Both the position numbers and the translations under genes were made by a program. From contig JBAKBP010001606.1 of the NCBI GenBank assembly GCA_037953745.1, positions 33,271-97,270 on the forward strand: a stretch of DNA of 64,000 bases. Reading direction: 5' to 3'. Source of the stretch: Lithodes maja (Eukaryota > Arthropoda > Malacostraca > Decapoda > Lithodidae). The notes beneath the pieces are model-generated. The model was not told the origin of the DNA. It saw only the letters and a list, made by a program, of their open reading frames with translations, and did no database searches. Within the stretch, counting starts at the first letter, position 1, and each line of letters starts with the position of its first letter. Shown here one piece after another: positions 43,950 to 54,759 of the stretch.

Positions 43950-45720
43950 TTTTTTTTTTTTAAAAAGACCTCCGTCTACGTATTGTGAAAAACCTGTTAT
44001 CCTCCGGCAAATTGTGGGGTTGAGTGAGTGAAGGGGGGGACAGTGAATGAAGGAGGATGCATGTTTTTCATAATACGTGTTGCTAGCCCCAAACGCGCGA
44101 GCAACTGTGGCTTTCAACCATCCGACACATCCCCTTTTATTAATGTGTATCACACATGTTACATACAAATAAAGTTTATGTTTTGTTTTACCCTACTGTG
44201 GAAAGACTACGGATACACCACTCCTGCCGGGGCCTCACGCAGTGGCATGACCCAGTCCTGTCGAACTGAGCTCATGACGCTGGTGGCATTGCCCCGGAGG
44301 ATAGCCATCCCTAGTCTTTGCTTGAGCCAGAGGGTTTCCCGGGGTTCTCCTGAAACGTCTCTGATTGTACGGCCTATTTCATTCACCATCTTAAGGGTGG
44401 TAGGGCCGAAGACTCCTGAAGTTTCGAATGCCAGGGGCTCGAACTGATGAATTCTGGCGATGGCTTGATATTTTTCTCGCTTTTTATTTTCTGCTATCCG
44501 GGCGGCTTCACCTGCTTCGTCGGCGTTTCTGGCGGCGTTGGTTGTGGAGAAAGTGTCAACACATGTGGCATCCCACACGAGGCACCGGCCATTCTTGTAA
44601 GGGTAAGTGGTCATCCCATCTGGCCGTTTGCCGTCTTCTCTGTGAAGTCCATGTGGTTCGAGGATTGATGCACAGTTAGCACTCTGCAGGGCTCGTTTTA
44701 TGACATCATTTAGTGCAGAGTGTCTTGGCAGGCGGCCTGCGTTGTAATTACATGACAAGGCATGGTGACCTTGAGCATCCATCCTCCCATCACACTTGCA
44801 AGTATGTGGGTGACAAACTGCCGCACCCACTCTGAGCGCGATGGCGACCCGGAGCGCTTCAGCATCCAAGTGAGTTCCCAGAGGTGGGATGGGGATGGCG
44901 TGTAACCACAAGCCACTCTCCGAACGGGCGGCTGCCTGCAGGCGTGCTTTTGCAACCTGGTCTGCATTGGTTAGGAGATTTTCTTGAGTTTTCTTCGCCG
45001 AGATGGTATCCCACGCTTTCTGCTTGCTCCTGGAGGTACCCTGAGGCTCCTCCTCTACTCCTGTACTTCCCTTCCAGCTGTTAATCGCTGCTGTTACGTC
45101 CCCGTTAAGTGTCATTCCGGGTTTAGAATAAAGGATGGACAATACGAGGTCGTTGGTCGCGATGAGGGAAGAGATAAAGGCTGGGGAGGCAATATCCGAG
45201 GCTCTCCGTATGCCCAAGCCCCCGAGGCGGACAGGAAGGGTGGCTTGTGTCCAGGCCCGTTCTGTAAATTCCACGTTGGTGATGCTGGTCACTGCATCTC
45301 GGATTATGCTGTCTAATTCTTGGAGGCCGCCGTTGTTCGTGTAAGTCATCGATGTGCGCAGGAGGTATTGGAGTTTTGGGATGGAGAAACAGTTCTTGAG
45401 CAGGGCCAGAGCTGAGTGGGCATCGATGTGTATCAGGCGACTCACGAGACGTTGAAGCTCCTCCTTTTTAACTTGAAGTGCTGGTGGGATTGCTGCCAGA
45501 GTTAGTGGGGAACCTAATAGGGTTTGCTGGTGCTCCTGAAGGATCTTTACATCTGGCAATATGTTTCGGAACAGGGCCTGAGTCTCTTCTCCTTGTTCAC
45601 GTGTGTGGTTGAGGAGAACAAGTTCACATTTGGTGTCATTTATCACTAGCCCGGCCTGGCCGAGGTCAGTTATGATGTTATTTAGGTCAGTTAGAACGTT
45701 CTCTACTGACCCACCCAACA
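43950..45720 (-). mobile_element. 5'-truncated LINE with restriction-like endonuclease
   Basis: Minus-strand insertion of 1771 bp with a T run at 43950-43961 (its poly(A)) and a 10-bp TSD GGGAAATACT at 43940-43949 and 45721-45730. Truncated exactly after the RT active site. It sits inside the GGTGTCCC element. Confidence 0.88.
44207..45720 (-). pseudogene. RLE-type LINE: RT C-terminus plus PD-(D/E)XK-like nuclease
   Basis: Open for about 500 codons. It begins LGGSVENVLTDLNNIITDLG, the residues that normally follow the YxDD box, so the catalytic RT part is absent. Then a thumb-like region, a finger with CKCDGRMDAQGHHALSC (CxC...HH...C), and KRPDGMTTYPYKNGRCLVWD, which fits the P-D-x(n)-D core of restriction-like endonucleases in R2/NeSL-type LINEs, followed by a Lys-rich helix (ENKKREKYQ). 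The first 13 codons of the open frame (45721-45760) come from the host element. Open but 5'-truncated, therefore dead. Confidence 0.8.
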
Positions 45721-46076
45721 GGGAAATACTGAAGAAAATACCATTTTCAAAATGCAACATCTAAATACCGGTCGATATTTGGACTTTTTGTTATAGAACA
45801 TTTTAGGCATAGAATATTTTGTTCTATCACTTCCCAAAGTTATGCCCTTTCCTCCTGGGACACCTTGTATATATATGATTCTATGGTATGAATCGTATCG
45901 TAGCATAACCACAATAATTTTACATGGCAGACTGAGTGAAGCATCTATTGGTTCGAAACGTGTGTTCGTACGTGCGCGACCTTGTGATAGTTAAAGTGGG
46001 CTGTCGTCCAGAAACAATACGCTCCCAGTGTCCGGGCCCTATCCAGGTGTCTCAGAAACTGCGGTTTCTGACTGTA

Positions 46077-46598
46077 CCTGCCTGACTATGAAGATAGCAT
46101 TGGTTGTACCACGTCCTGGCATAACACCAAACTGCATCATCAATGGAGATGCTTTGCCTGATCAAACCCTCAAAAACTCTCTCACAGACCTTCATTTGCA
46201 GGCCCCTATAATTACCTCTATCTAGCGCATCCCCTTGTTGTTTGTATATATTTACTATTACACTTTTGTGCCAATCCTCAGGGATTTTCTCATCTATATT
46301 AATAGTGTTTATCATCTCAGTGACTAAGCTGACACCAGTCTCCCCTGAGGCTTTTATCATCTCCGTGACAATGTCAGAGCACCCTGGAGTTTTACAGTCC
46401 TTCATTTTATTCATTGAGTTGCTCACTACAGCTGGTGCTATCAAAGGAAGGGGTCCAGTATTGGTTTTTCCATACTAAGCTGTTCATTATCCCATTCAAA
46501 CTACATTCAGCAATCGTTCATAGTGTGCCTTCCATGCTTCTCTGATGTCATCTGCTGCATACATAATCTTCCCATTATCGTTTCTAACACACTGTTCG
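46077..46598 (-). pseudogene. Mosaic RTE-like LINE, segment 4: RT N-terminus
   Basis: QCVRNDNGKIMYAADDIREA at the right edge, a broken stretch, then KMKDCKTPGCSDIVTEMIKA, EKIPEDWHKSVIVNIYKQQGD, NYRGLQMKVCERVFEGLI and IFIVRQV next to the TA at 46075. It continues in segment 5 beyond the TIR element. One or two frameshifts (near 46440 and 46150). Confidence 0.82.
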
Positions 46599-47315
46599 CT
46601 TATAATGTATAATGTATGTATCTCTTTGTAGAGTATGAAATTGTGTATAATTACATATGCACAATACATTTGTATTAGTGTCTTGATATGCATGAACGCT
46701 TGTCTAATTGAATAAATACTGTATGTATAACCTACGTACATGTGCATGTGCGGGTGCGGGTGCATGTATATTGATATGCATGTATACCTTTCAATATAAG
46801 TATCTTTCAATGTATAAAGTATGTGTGTTTCTTTATGATGATACTGAAAGTGTGCGTATGTGTGTATATTAATGTTGTGGTAATGTGTAAGGTTGGTTAT
46901 ACACGCAGTTAGTTTTGTACACATATATTGTATAACTGTATATTCATATTTATGTGTGTAAGTATGTACGTGCATGTGTAGTGTGTAATGTGTACTGTAT
47001 ACTGTAAGCACGATAAGGTGATTATATGTAGGATTATTTGTATGATATTTTCTGAAGTTTACTGTCAAAACTTTTAGTCTATGTGGTGCACTGCTGTTAT
47101 TTTATTTGCCTTTGTCATTGCACGATTAGTTCTGCCTCTAGTTCATCATTATCATTTATAGTGTATACAAAAGAGTATTTAAGGACTTATATACCTGTGG
47201 GTATCTCGTCCTCTTTGTATATGATAAATATTCTATCATACTGTAAGTGTATGTAAACATATTGTATATATGTATATCATATAACAATAAACTTATTTGA
47301 ATTAAAACTAAAATA
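46599..47315. other. AT-rich insert in the mosaic LINE
   Basis: About 0.7 kb rich in TATG/TGTA repeats, no credible gene (the Tyr/His-rich frame 46496-47068 is repeat-derived). It separates QCVRNDNG (segment 4) from NPNGIFNLARRVKMT (segment 3), which are adjacent in this LINE family. AATAAA at 47285-47290 and the AAAACTAAAATAA at its right edge may be a 3' end, but no TSD could be set. Confidence 0.55.
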
Positions 47316-47585
47316 ATATCCCTACTGTCATTTTAACTCGCCTAGCTAGGTTGAAGATCCCATTGGGATTGTCCATGTTACACACTTGTTCGAGGACTAG
47401 GTCCTTAATGGCTTTTTTTAGCATTGTAAATAACTCTTCTCGCAGTTCGTTTAACTGCCTGGTTGTTGTTGTTGTTGCTGTTCCCCAGGCTGCCTGGCCG
47501 AACAGCCCCAAGGCCTCGAGCAAGGCCAAGGCCATAACAGCTGGCTGGTATTCCTCCTTACTGCCTTCCTTCTTCCATGTTTTAG
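47316..47585 (-). pseudogene. Mosaic RTE-like LINE, segment 3
   Basis: Minus-strand frame with AKTWKKEGSKEEYQPA at the right and VCNMDNPNGIFNLARRVKMT at the left: the linker between endonuclease and RT. A run of GTT codons gives TTTTT in the middle. The apparent start of the open frame (to 47733) is in the neighbouring LINE and is not real. Confidence 0.7.
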
Positions 47586-48606
47586 CAATATAAGGGGACT
47601 TCACTCTAACATCAATTCTGTACACCAATTTCTTCAAGCAGAATCCCCTACTCTCCTTTTTTTGACAGAGACTCAAGTAACATCCACATCTGACACGTCT
47701 AGATTTAATTTTCCAGGTTATCAACTGCTCCAAAATTTCAGACCTAAAGGAGGTGTATGTTGCTTCGCAAAATCTGAAATTGCCCTGGAGGAGGTTACTA
47801 GTTTCAATTGTCCCTATTTTGATTATTCTATATACAAATTAATTTCTGCTGGTAAATTTAAATACATATGTTGCATCTACCGTTCCCCAAATACTCCTCC
47901 AGAGCAAAGTCTTTTTGATTCTCTGTCCTCACAACTCAGTGTCCTCAACTTAAATGCTTCTTCTGAAATCACTGTGTTGGGTGATTTTAATGTCCATAAT
48001 GTTGAATGGCTCACTCATTCAGCCAGGACTGATGATGCTGGTCTTGAATGTGAGCTATTTGCAGACTCATTTAATCTCACTCAACTAGTCAACCAACCCA
48101 CCCGTGTACCAGATAATCCTAATCATAATTCCCACCTGCTGGACTTATTTTTAACAACCAGTTCAGAAAATTATGATGTTACAGTGAGGTCCCCGCTTGG
48201 ATCTTCTGATCACTGTCTGATACAGGCCACCTGTCTATCACCTACCACACCTTCCCACTCTGAACCTGTTTTGGTGACTAAATGGCATTACGATAGGGCA
48301 GACTGGGAGGGTCTTCAAGGTTTCTTTATTGATATTCCCTGGACCTCTTTCTTTTCTAATGATGCACACTCAACTTTGAGCCACATACAAGATTTTGTAA
48401 AAATTGGAATGGAAACTTTTATTCCTCATCAAAAGTACAGTAAAAGATCTAATTCACCTAAATGGTTTGACCATAATTGTGCTAGAGTAACTGAACAAAA
48501 AGCAATAGCCTACAATGCATACACAAGATCAAAAACTCATGAAGCCTTTAATTACTTTAGAAACGTCAGAAATAATGCCAAAACTGTATTAAACCTAACT
48601 AAATAA
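47586..48606 (+). pseudogene. LINE endonuclease (APE type), open
   Basis: Frame without a start codon at its true N-terminus: NIRGLHSNINSV (about 47587-47622), TLLFLTETQV (catalytic E), GGVCCFAKS, YICCIYRSPNTPP, ITVLGDFNVHNVEWL (GDFN), LLDLFLTT and GSSDHCLIQATC (SDH). The stop at 48604-48606 is followed by two frame changes before the RT. The first Met codon (47662) is internal. Confidence 0.85.
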
Positions 48607-50341
48607 AACTTTCTCCACAAGCAGGCAAATAAACTTCTAAATAATCCAAATGATAACAAAATATTTTGGTCTACTCTTAACTCATTTAAATCCATATTTA
48701 TTCGGATATTTTCTCCACCAACTCAACCTTAGATGAAATAAATCAAGATGTCCCTGTACTTAATTTTAATTCGCCTGAAATTTCCTCACTTAAGATTCAC
48801 ACCAGACATGTCAAAACTATGTTGCAGAATCTCTCAGTAGATAAGGCTCCTGGTCCAGATGAAATTCCTCCAATAGTACTTAAGAATTGCTCCTTGGTGC
48901 TCGCTCCTGTATTGGCAAAATTTTTCCGTCTGTGTACTCATACCTCATGCTTCCCAGTACCCTGGAAAGAAGCAAACATCCATCCAGTTCCTAAAAAAGG
49001 TGCCTCTTCAGATCCATCAAACTACAGACCAATAGCTATAACTTCCACTCTTGGTAAAGTCTTTGAAATTATATTAAATAATCACATAATTAAGCATCTT
49101 AAGAATAATAAATTAATCAGTGATAGGCAATATGGTTTTAGACGATGTCGATCAACTGCAGACATGCTTTGCCTTCTTACGCATCAAATCAACCAAGCTA
49201 CAGACCAACATGGTGAAACACATACAATAGCACTGGATATATCAAAGGCATTTGATAGAGTCTGGCATCAATCCTTATTGTCGAAGATGTCACACTACGG
49301 CCTTGCATCATTAGTTCCACTAATTTCTTCTTATCTTCATAACAGAAAAATATGTGTAATGGTAGATGGCCTTTATTCTCAATTTCACTCAATAAATGCT
49401 GGTGTTCCCCAGGGATCAGTTTTGGCCCCAATTCTGTTCCTCATTCATATCAATGATCTCATATCTACCACTCATAATCCAATACATTTCTACGCAGATG
49501 ACTCAACACTCCACAGTTCCTTCACATTTACCAATTCTTTCACCCAATCCGATCTTATAAATTCAAAAATAAACACTGCAATTTCTCTGAACCAGGACCT
49601 TTCTAGAATTAATGGATGGGAACAAAATAATCTAGTTTCCTTTAATGCACAGAAAACCAAATACATTCAATTTTCTAACCGACAGAATCTCACTGACTCC
49701 CATATATTTTTTAATGATGTAAATATTCCCACTTCCCCTAGTATTGACATTCTCGGTGTAACATTAACTACTAACTTGAGCTGGACACATTATGTTAGAA
49801 GCATTGCTAAGAATGCCTCTAAAAAATGGGACTCCTGTACAGAGTTCGAGAATTCTTCACTGACGAGCAGTTGGCCGTGATATATAAAAGTCATGTGCGT
49901 TCTCAGATGGATTACTGTTCACCTCTGTGGGATGGAAGTGGAGTGGTTGCATTGAGGCAGTTGGACAAAATTCAAAATAAAGCTATTAGATTAATCAATA
50001 ACCCTGCAATCACACAGGATCTTCCTACATTATCCATACGAAGAAACGTTGCATCCCTTGCATTATTCTACAGATATTTTCACAGCAATTGTTCCGAGGA
50101 ACTTGCTTCAATTGTGCCGCCTCTCCACATCTTTCCCCATAGAACTAGGGCAGCTGAGAGCGCCCATGAATTTACACTTTCTGCTCCACAATGCAGAACT
50201 TCTGCTTATCAGAATTCATTTATCCCCAGAGCTACTACTCTTTGGAATTCACTTCCCTCGAATTGCTTTCCACAAACTTACAATCTACAAATGTTTAAAT
50301 CCAGTTGTTACAAACATTTTATGAATGGAGGATGCCTTTAG
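48607..50341 (+). pseudogene. LINE reverse transcriptase, one late frameshift
   Basis: 48819-49880 encodes SVDKAPGPDEIPPIVL, VPKKGASSDPSNYRPIAI, QYGFRRCRSTADML, ALDISKAFDRVWHQSLL (motif A), AGVPQGSVLAPILFLIHIND and FYADDSTLHSS (about 49488-49520). Near 49826 the frame shifts; 49826-50341 carries the C-terminal MDYCSPLWDGSG and LPSNCFPQTYNLQMFKSSCY. Upstream, 48607-48818 is frame-broken. Nearest relative in the window is the LINE at 35.15-36.7 kb. Confidence 0.85.
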
Positions 50342-50414
50342 GCACATGGACCTTTTTGTTTTATCTGTGTTTTTCCTTCCTCCGTTCATTGTCTCAAAAA
50401 AAAAAAAAAAAAAA

Positions 50415-50533
50415 ATCTCCTTTTCTTTTTCACAGCATTTTCTACCTCATCGTTCCACCACCAGGAGGTCTTATTCCTGGGGTGACCCTTTGTTTTCCCA
50501 CAGACTTTGTCAGTGGCAGCGAGAAGGCTATGC
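50415..50533 (-). pseudogene. Mosaic RTE-like LINE, segment 2
   Basis: Short minus-strand stretch with TKSVGKQR/GHPRNKTSWWWNDEVENAV (two frames), the classic end of an APE endonuclease region. It is bordered by MITE B2 on the right and the poly(A) of the inserted LINE on the left. The next residues are in segment 3. Confidence 0.75.
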
Positions 50534-51869
50534 TTAACCCGGGAACAGCGAGAACACTCTTAAGAGGTTTTGGTGGGCAAGGGCGAGGACCCTCTTAAAA
50601 GGTAAGGCCTAAAAAAATACTTTTAAAATGCCCCAGTAGCACTTAAAACAACTTATTTTGTTTCCCTCCATACCTCATATCATTCCTCCACATCTGTCAA
50701 AATCCCCTCATTCCCCCATCCCTTACCCCCCTTCAATTATCACCTATTTTCCCTGTTATTCCCTTATTCATTGGTATATTTTTGTGTAAACATCTCCAAG
50801 GCGGTTCCATGGTGTGGTCATGTGTTTTACGTAAGGTACAGACTGGGAGAGTGTGAGGGAGCAGCTCAGTACTGCTTCAGCCCTCGAGAGAAGAGGGTAG
50901 GAGGCCGGCTGGCTCACAATTGATGAATGAACCGCTCAGTAATAATTCGCGATTTTTGCCATCCAAACGATATTCCCACTTGTTTTGTTGTTGCTACAGG
51001 TTACTATCTTCATATTAAACGTAAAATAGGCGCATATGAATAAGTAATAACTATATTTATCGTAAAATGACGATTATAGGCAGGAATGGAGCTTAACCCC
51101 CTGAATGCCAGGTCCGATTATATACGGCCTAGGGTCTTGTCACGCCCAGTGCCAGGTCCGTATATATACGGACTCGCCGAAAAAAAATCGTAGCAGCGAA
51201 ACGACTGCACCTATGGCTTTCATATTTCTACCACATGTACCTTACCCTTCTGGCTTCTTGCCACCACTAACACAACCCCCTCCCCACACCCACTCGCTGA
51301 CTATCGGTCGCCTCACAAGGAAAAAAAAGGAAAATCTGTGGCGGCGAAACGACTGCACCAATCGGTTCCATATTTGTGTGACAAGTCCCTTACCCTTCTG
51401 CCTTCCCCCCACCACACCCCAACCGCCTCCCACCACCCATTTCCAGCGTATCCGTACAAAGAAAAGGAAAAAAAGGAAAATCCGTGGTGGCGAAACAACC
51501 TCACCAATCGGCTTCATATTTGTAACACGAGTCAAATACGCTTCTACCTTCCCCCCACCATCCCCCAAACCACCTTCCTACCTATACGTTCCGATACCAT
51601 AAAAGTCAATGATTTACTCTGAAAATTTCAGCTACATTCGGGACATCGGGGACCTGATTTCTGGCGAAAATGGACAAGGGGCGTGGAGTTTTTACCATTA
51701 TCCTTCCTTTCTTACCCAACTTGATAGATTTAGCCAAAAAAATAAAAATAAAAAAATCTTCTGGCACTGGCAGATGCATAGGGTCAATAATTGTCTGGCA
51801 CTCAGCGGGTTAATATTGCCGCCCAGAAGTGTGGTGTTTACTATACCATGCACGCGCTCGCCGGGTTAA
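50534..51869. mobile_element. TTAA MITE, family B, copy 2, split by MITE C
   Basis: TTAA 50534-50537 and 51866-51869; ends CCCGGGAACAGCGAG and, reversed, CCCGGCGAGCGCG. Without MITE C it is about 611 bp, close to copy 1 (625 bp), with the same internal order. The right tail (51814-51865) lines up with the right tail of copy 1. It interrupts the mosaic LINE. Confidence 0.83.
51093..51813. mobile_element. TTAA MITE, family C, nested inside family B
   Basis: 713 bp between TTAA 51093-51096 and TTAA 51810-51813. Ends CCCCCTGAATGCCAGGTCCG and, reversed, CCCGCTGAGTGCCAGACAA. The interior (about 51185-51600) is three diverged tandem units of roughly 130 bp, each with GGCGAAAC.AC.TCACCAAT, CATATTTGT and a CTTCCCCCCACCA block. 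Proline-rich frames here are repeat-derived. Confidence 0.83.
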
Positions 51870-52855
51870 TGAAATTCCATTGACTATTTACATCGCTAGG
51901 CCCAGCTTCCTTATTTCTATTCCTTTCCTCCAGTTCACTATGAAACCTATCCCTAACTTCCTTGTTCTTCAGCAGCCACACTCTCCTTTTGGGCATGTAT
52001 ACCTTTTTGCACTCAAGATCTCTGTATAAACTCATGTCGCACACAAAGTAGCTTATGGTGGGGAATACATTCTTCGCTCGGGATGACTTTTACATCCCGA
52101 ACCAGTTTCAAGTCTTTCCTGTTAACCAAGAAGTAATCTATCTGGCTACTGGAGACCCCAGAATTAAATGTGACCAGATGGCTATGTTTTTTTCTTGAAC
52201 TTCGTGTTACACACAATCATGTTGAGTGCAACTCAGGATTCCAGTATATATTCACCTTCCAGATTCCTCCTTCCGTAACCATTTCCTCCATGTACTCTCT
52301 CGTATCCATCTGCAGATGCTCCCACGTGACCATTCAGGTCCCCTCCAATGATTGATATTTCATTCTCTGAGAGGCCTGAATTGACACAGACAGTGTCATT
52401 CCAGAAGTTCTCTTTTATTTATTTCTGTAGGACAGCCTGTGGGGCACATGCAGATATCACATTCAGAATTCTTTCACCAACTTTCAACTTAAAAAACATT
52501 CAGCCTTTCACTAACTCTCTTAATATGAAGCACACTTTCCACCCAATCTTCAGCCAACAGAACACCCACTCCTCCTTTCGCCTTATCAGTATCAACCCCC
52601 TTTCAGTAGATTCTGTATCTTTTCTTTCTTCCAACAATCCACTGTGCCCCATCCCCTTTCCAGAGTGTTTCCTGGGCACAGCAGACGTCCACTCGCCTCC
52701 TCTCACACATCTCAGCCACTTCATTTGCACACAGATTCAAACTACCAACATTCACACTAGCAAGTCTGAGACTGTGGGGGGTATTTGTCCATATCCTGTG
52801 CTGTTTTGGATCATCGGACTTTAGTTGTTTCTCTTTAGGTTTACTCATAATTGGT
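51870..52855 (-). pseudogene. Mosaic RTE-like LINE, segment 1: endonuclease
   Basis: Minus-strand frames 52603-52848, 52500-52730, 52013-52216 and 51841-52044 together give an APE nuclease: ASVNVGSLNLCANEVAEMCE, VDVCCAQETLW (catalytic E), IDYFLVNRKDL, CIPHHKLLCV (HHKLL in place of the usual SDH), and VYMPKRRVWLLKN...FHSEL. At least four frameshifts. N-terminal Met near 52848 (MSKPKEKQLKSDD). It continues in segment 2 past MITE B2. Confidence 0.82.
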
Positions 52856-53440
52856 GATTAGGCTGGCAAATGGGCATCAACCCCTCCAAACCTCCGGCTC
52901 CAGTCTACCCCGGGAACCATTCCCAGCACCTTCCCCCAAGAGATTACAAGGGGATAGGATCCAGTGGCCTCGGTGCGCCCCACCAGAACCAGCCGCAGGG
53001 ACGCACCCCGTGCGCGTACACGGCACTAGGACTGGTCTGATATTTTTCACCCAATGACAGGGCAGCCTCCTGGAGCACTTCCACCAGGTTCGGGCCCCTA
53101 TGCTGTTGGGCGGAGAGTGCCAGTCCGGAGAAACACTACGCACTGTACCCTCTGGACCCATTTTGTCCAGGTTGGGCCCAATGCGCCAGGTCCGGTTCCA
53201 GAGGGAGCGACGTCCACCGCCAGTTTGCCGCCATTAGGCAACTTGGACTAGAACAACGAAGCCCTGTCACAGCGCTGCCATGTGAAAACTATGCCAGCGC
53301 CAAAAGGCTTCATTGTATAGTAATGGCTGTTGGTCCGCAAGTCTAACGCCATCCCTCTTATTAGTCGCCTTGTACGACACACAGGAGGATGCGTGGGGCA
53401 TATTCTGTTTTTCCTCCACCACAAGTGAAGGCCCCCTTAC
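52856..53440 (-). other. Mosaic LINE 5' UTR, probable
   Basis: GC-richer than its surroundings and directly upstream (minus strand) of the endonuclease start. A segment at about 53360-53420, GTCGTACAAGGCGACTAAT on the minus strand, resembles a block I recall from 5' ends of similar invertebrate LINEs. Frames here are out of register with each other, so I treat it as leader. Confidence 0.5.
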
Positions 53441-54720
53441 CCCCTTTGATTGCTATGAATATGTTCTGCAACTGATAATACTTATACCAGTTATTATATT
53501 ATTATAATAGATCAATACATCCACTACTGCATTAGAAGGAAAATTGTGAGATGTTTTGAAGTGAATCCATGTTGTATAATGAATTCCTAGCAAACCCTTC
53601 TAGTGGTTCTGTGTCATCATAACGTGACTCTTCCCATGTTGAGGTTTGTTACTGGGGAGCAACTTTGATGATCTGTCAATTGTAGGACACGCCTCTCTTA
53701 TCAAACCATTGCAAACACTGGATAATTATTTTGTAAGCTATTTACTGAATGGTTTTACATAATTTTGGGGCATTTCCTCGAGGTGATAAATAGGGCATAT
53801 TTGTGGAGAAGATTGGTTGTTGTCAGGGGGTAAGCATTATATTAATTTACCAACACCCCTGTATCTCCCTTCTCTCACATATGCCTTAGATGCGTAAATA
53901 TTAATTTAAATATTAAGATACGAAACAGGCTGTAAAAGTGCTAAGAAGATATCATAATAAAACTGGTTAAAAATTCAAAGATAAAAATATCAGTCCCCTT
54001 ATTATATTTATATATATATTTCCATCCAGCGTTTGTGGCAAGGGTACAGTGTTATCTACAAAAAAAAAAATCTATTCCTCTAACTAAAGTTTCAATCTTG
54101 TTCGAGGCCTTACATACACAGTGATTCCACTTAAATCTTCAATCTAATAAATTAATCCAGTCTATTAAGATAATGCAGTAAAGGAAATGTATTTATTTAT
54201 TTTAGCTATCAACTTAATGAGCGATTGTACTGTACGTGCCAATATTTGACAACATGTCTGTGCATGCTTAAAGCAAATTTATGTGCCATATATATGGTTA
54301 GACGTTTTTGTAATTATTTGTTCAGGTATGTGGTTTCGAATATTTATTATATAATCATTCTATTGTGGAAATGTATCTCATTTATACAGTATATATGTAT
54401 TGTATTTCATGAAACAATTATCTCACAAATATCCGTCGAAAAAAATTATCAGGAGGAATAAGGGAGCAAGTGATGAGATAAACGATATTCTAGGCAGTTC
54501 TCTCAAAGACGACTCGTCCACTACGGAAAAGCTAGTCTATGAGAATGTCGACGGTGTAGGCATAGATAGTTCAAATCCTAACCCATCAAAATGACATTTT
54601 GAAGTTTAAATAAGAGAACGTTAGGAAGCGGTACTGTTACTGATACTTCTCCGGCATCTTAAACTCCGATAATTGTTAATGATACTCAGTTACCTTTAAG
54701 TCAAGGCACAATGACAGACC
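53441..54720. other. No gene; AT-rich
   Basis: AT-rich sequence without a domain on either strand. The short frame 54400-54594 (KGASDEINDILGSSL) leads toward the gag remnant but is not assignable. Confidence 0.5.
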
Positions 54721-54759
54721 CGCCTCCCAGTTCCACATAATCCCCTTAAACTTTTTATT

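Larger units (their letters stand above)
43628..45864. mobile_element. Inverted-repeat element (GGTGTCCC ends) split by a LINE
   Basis: About 95-bp inverted ends: GGTGTCCCAGGAGGAAAGGG from 43628 and its reverse complement ending at 45864, with blocks TGATAGAACAA and AACAAAAAGTCCAAAT in both. Without the LINE at 43950-45720 it is about 456 bp and non-coding, hence a MITE-like element. It lies in TATATATA sequence, so its TSD (possibly TA) cannot be fixed. Confidence 0.75.
41826..46074. mobile_element. 4.25-kb TIR element with TA flanks inside the LINE
   Basis: Terminal inverted repeats of roughly 200 bp (41826 to about 42030; about 45870 to 46074) starting CAGTCAGAAACCGC. They match over most of their length, e.g. 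GATAGTTAAAGTGGGCTGTC and TAGATGCTTCACTCAGTCTG. TA at 41824-41825 and 46075-46076 is the likely duplication (Tc1/mariner-like); GTAC is an equally valid reading. Removing it joins two LINE frames in phase. No transposase is seen; the interior is filled with other repeats. Confidence 0.78.
47586..50414 (+). mobile_element. I/Jockey-superfamily LINE, well preserved, inside the mosaic LINE
   Basis: Endonuclease from about 47586, RT to about 50341, 3' UTR and poly(A) at 50397-50414. It is inserted on the opposite strand between segments 2 and 3 of the mosaic LINE. It starts at the very beginning of the endonuclease domain, so ORF1 and the 5' UTR are missing. I could not identify a TSD with confidence. 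Confidence 0.85.

Noticed and set aside
46496..47068. 190-codon Tyr/His/Thr-rich frame
   Set aside because: Translation of TATG/TGTA-rich DNA; only the last approximately 35 codons (46496-46600) belong to the LINE.
51105..51622. Pro-rich frames of up to 165 codons
   Set aside because: They are translations of the C-rich tandem units inside MITE family C.
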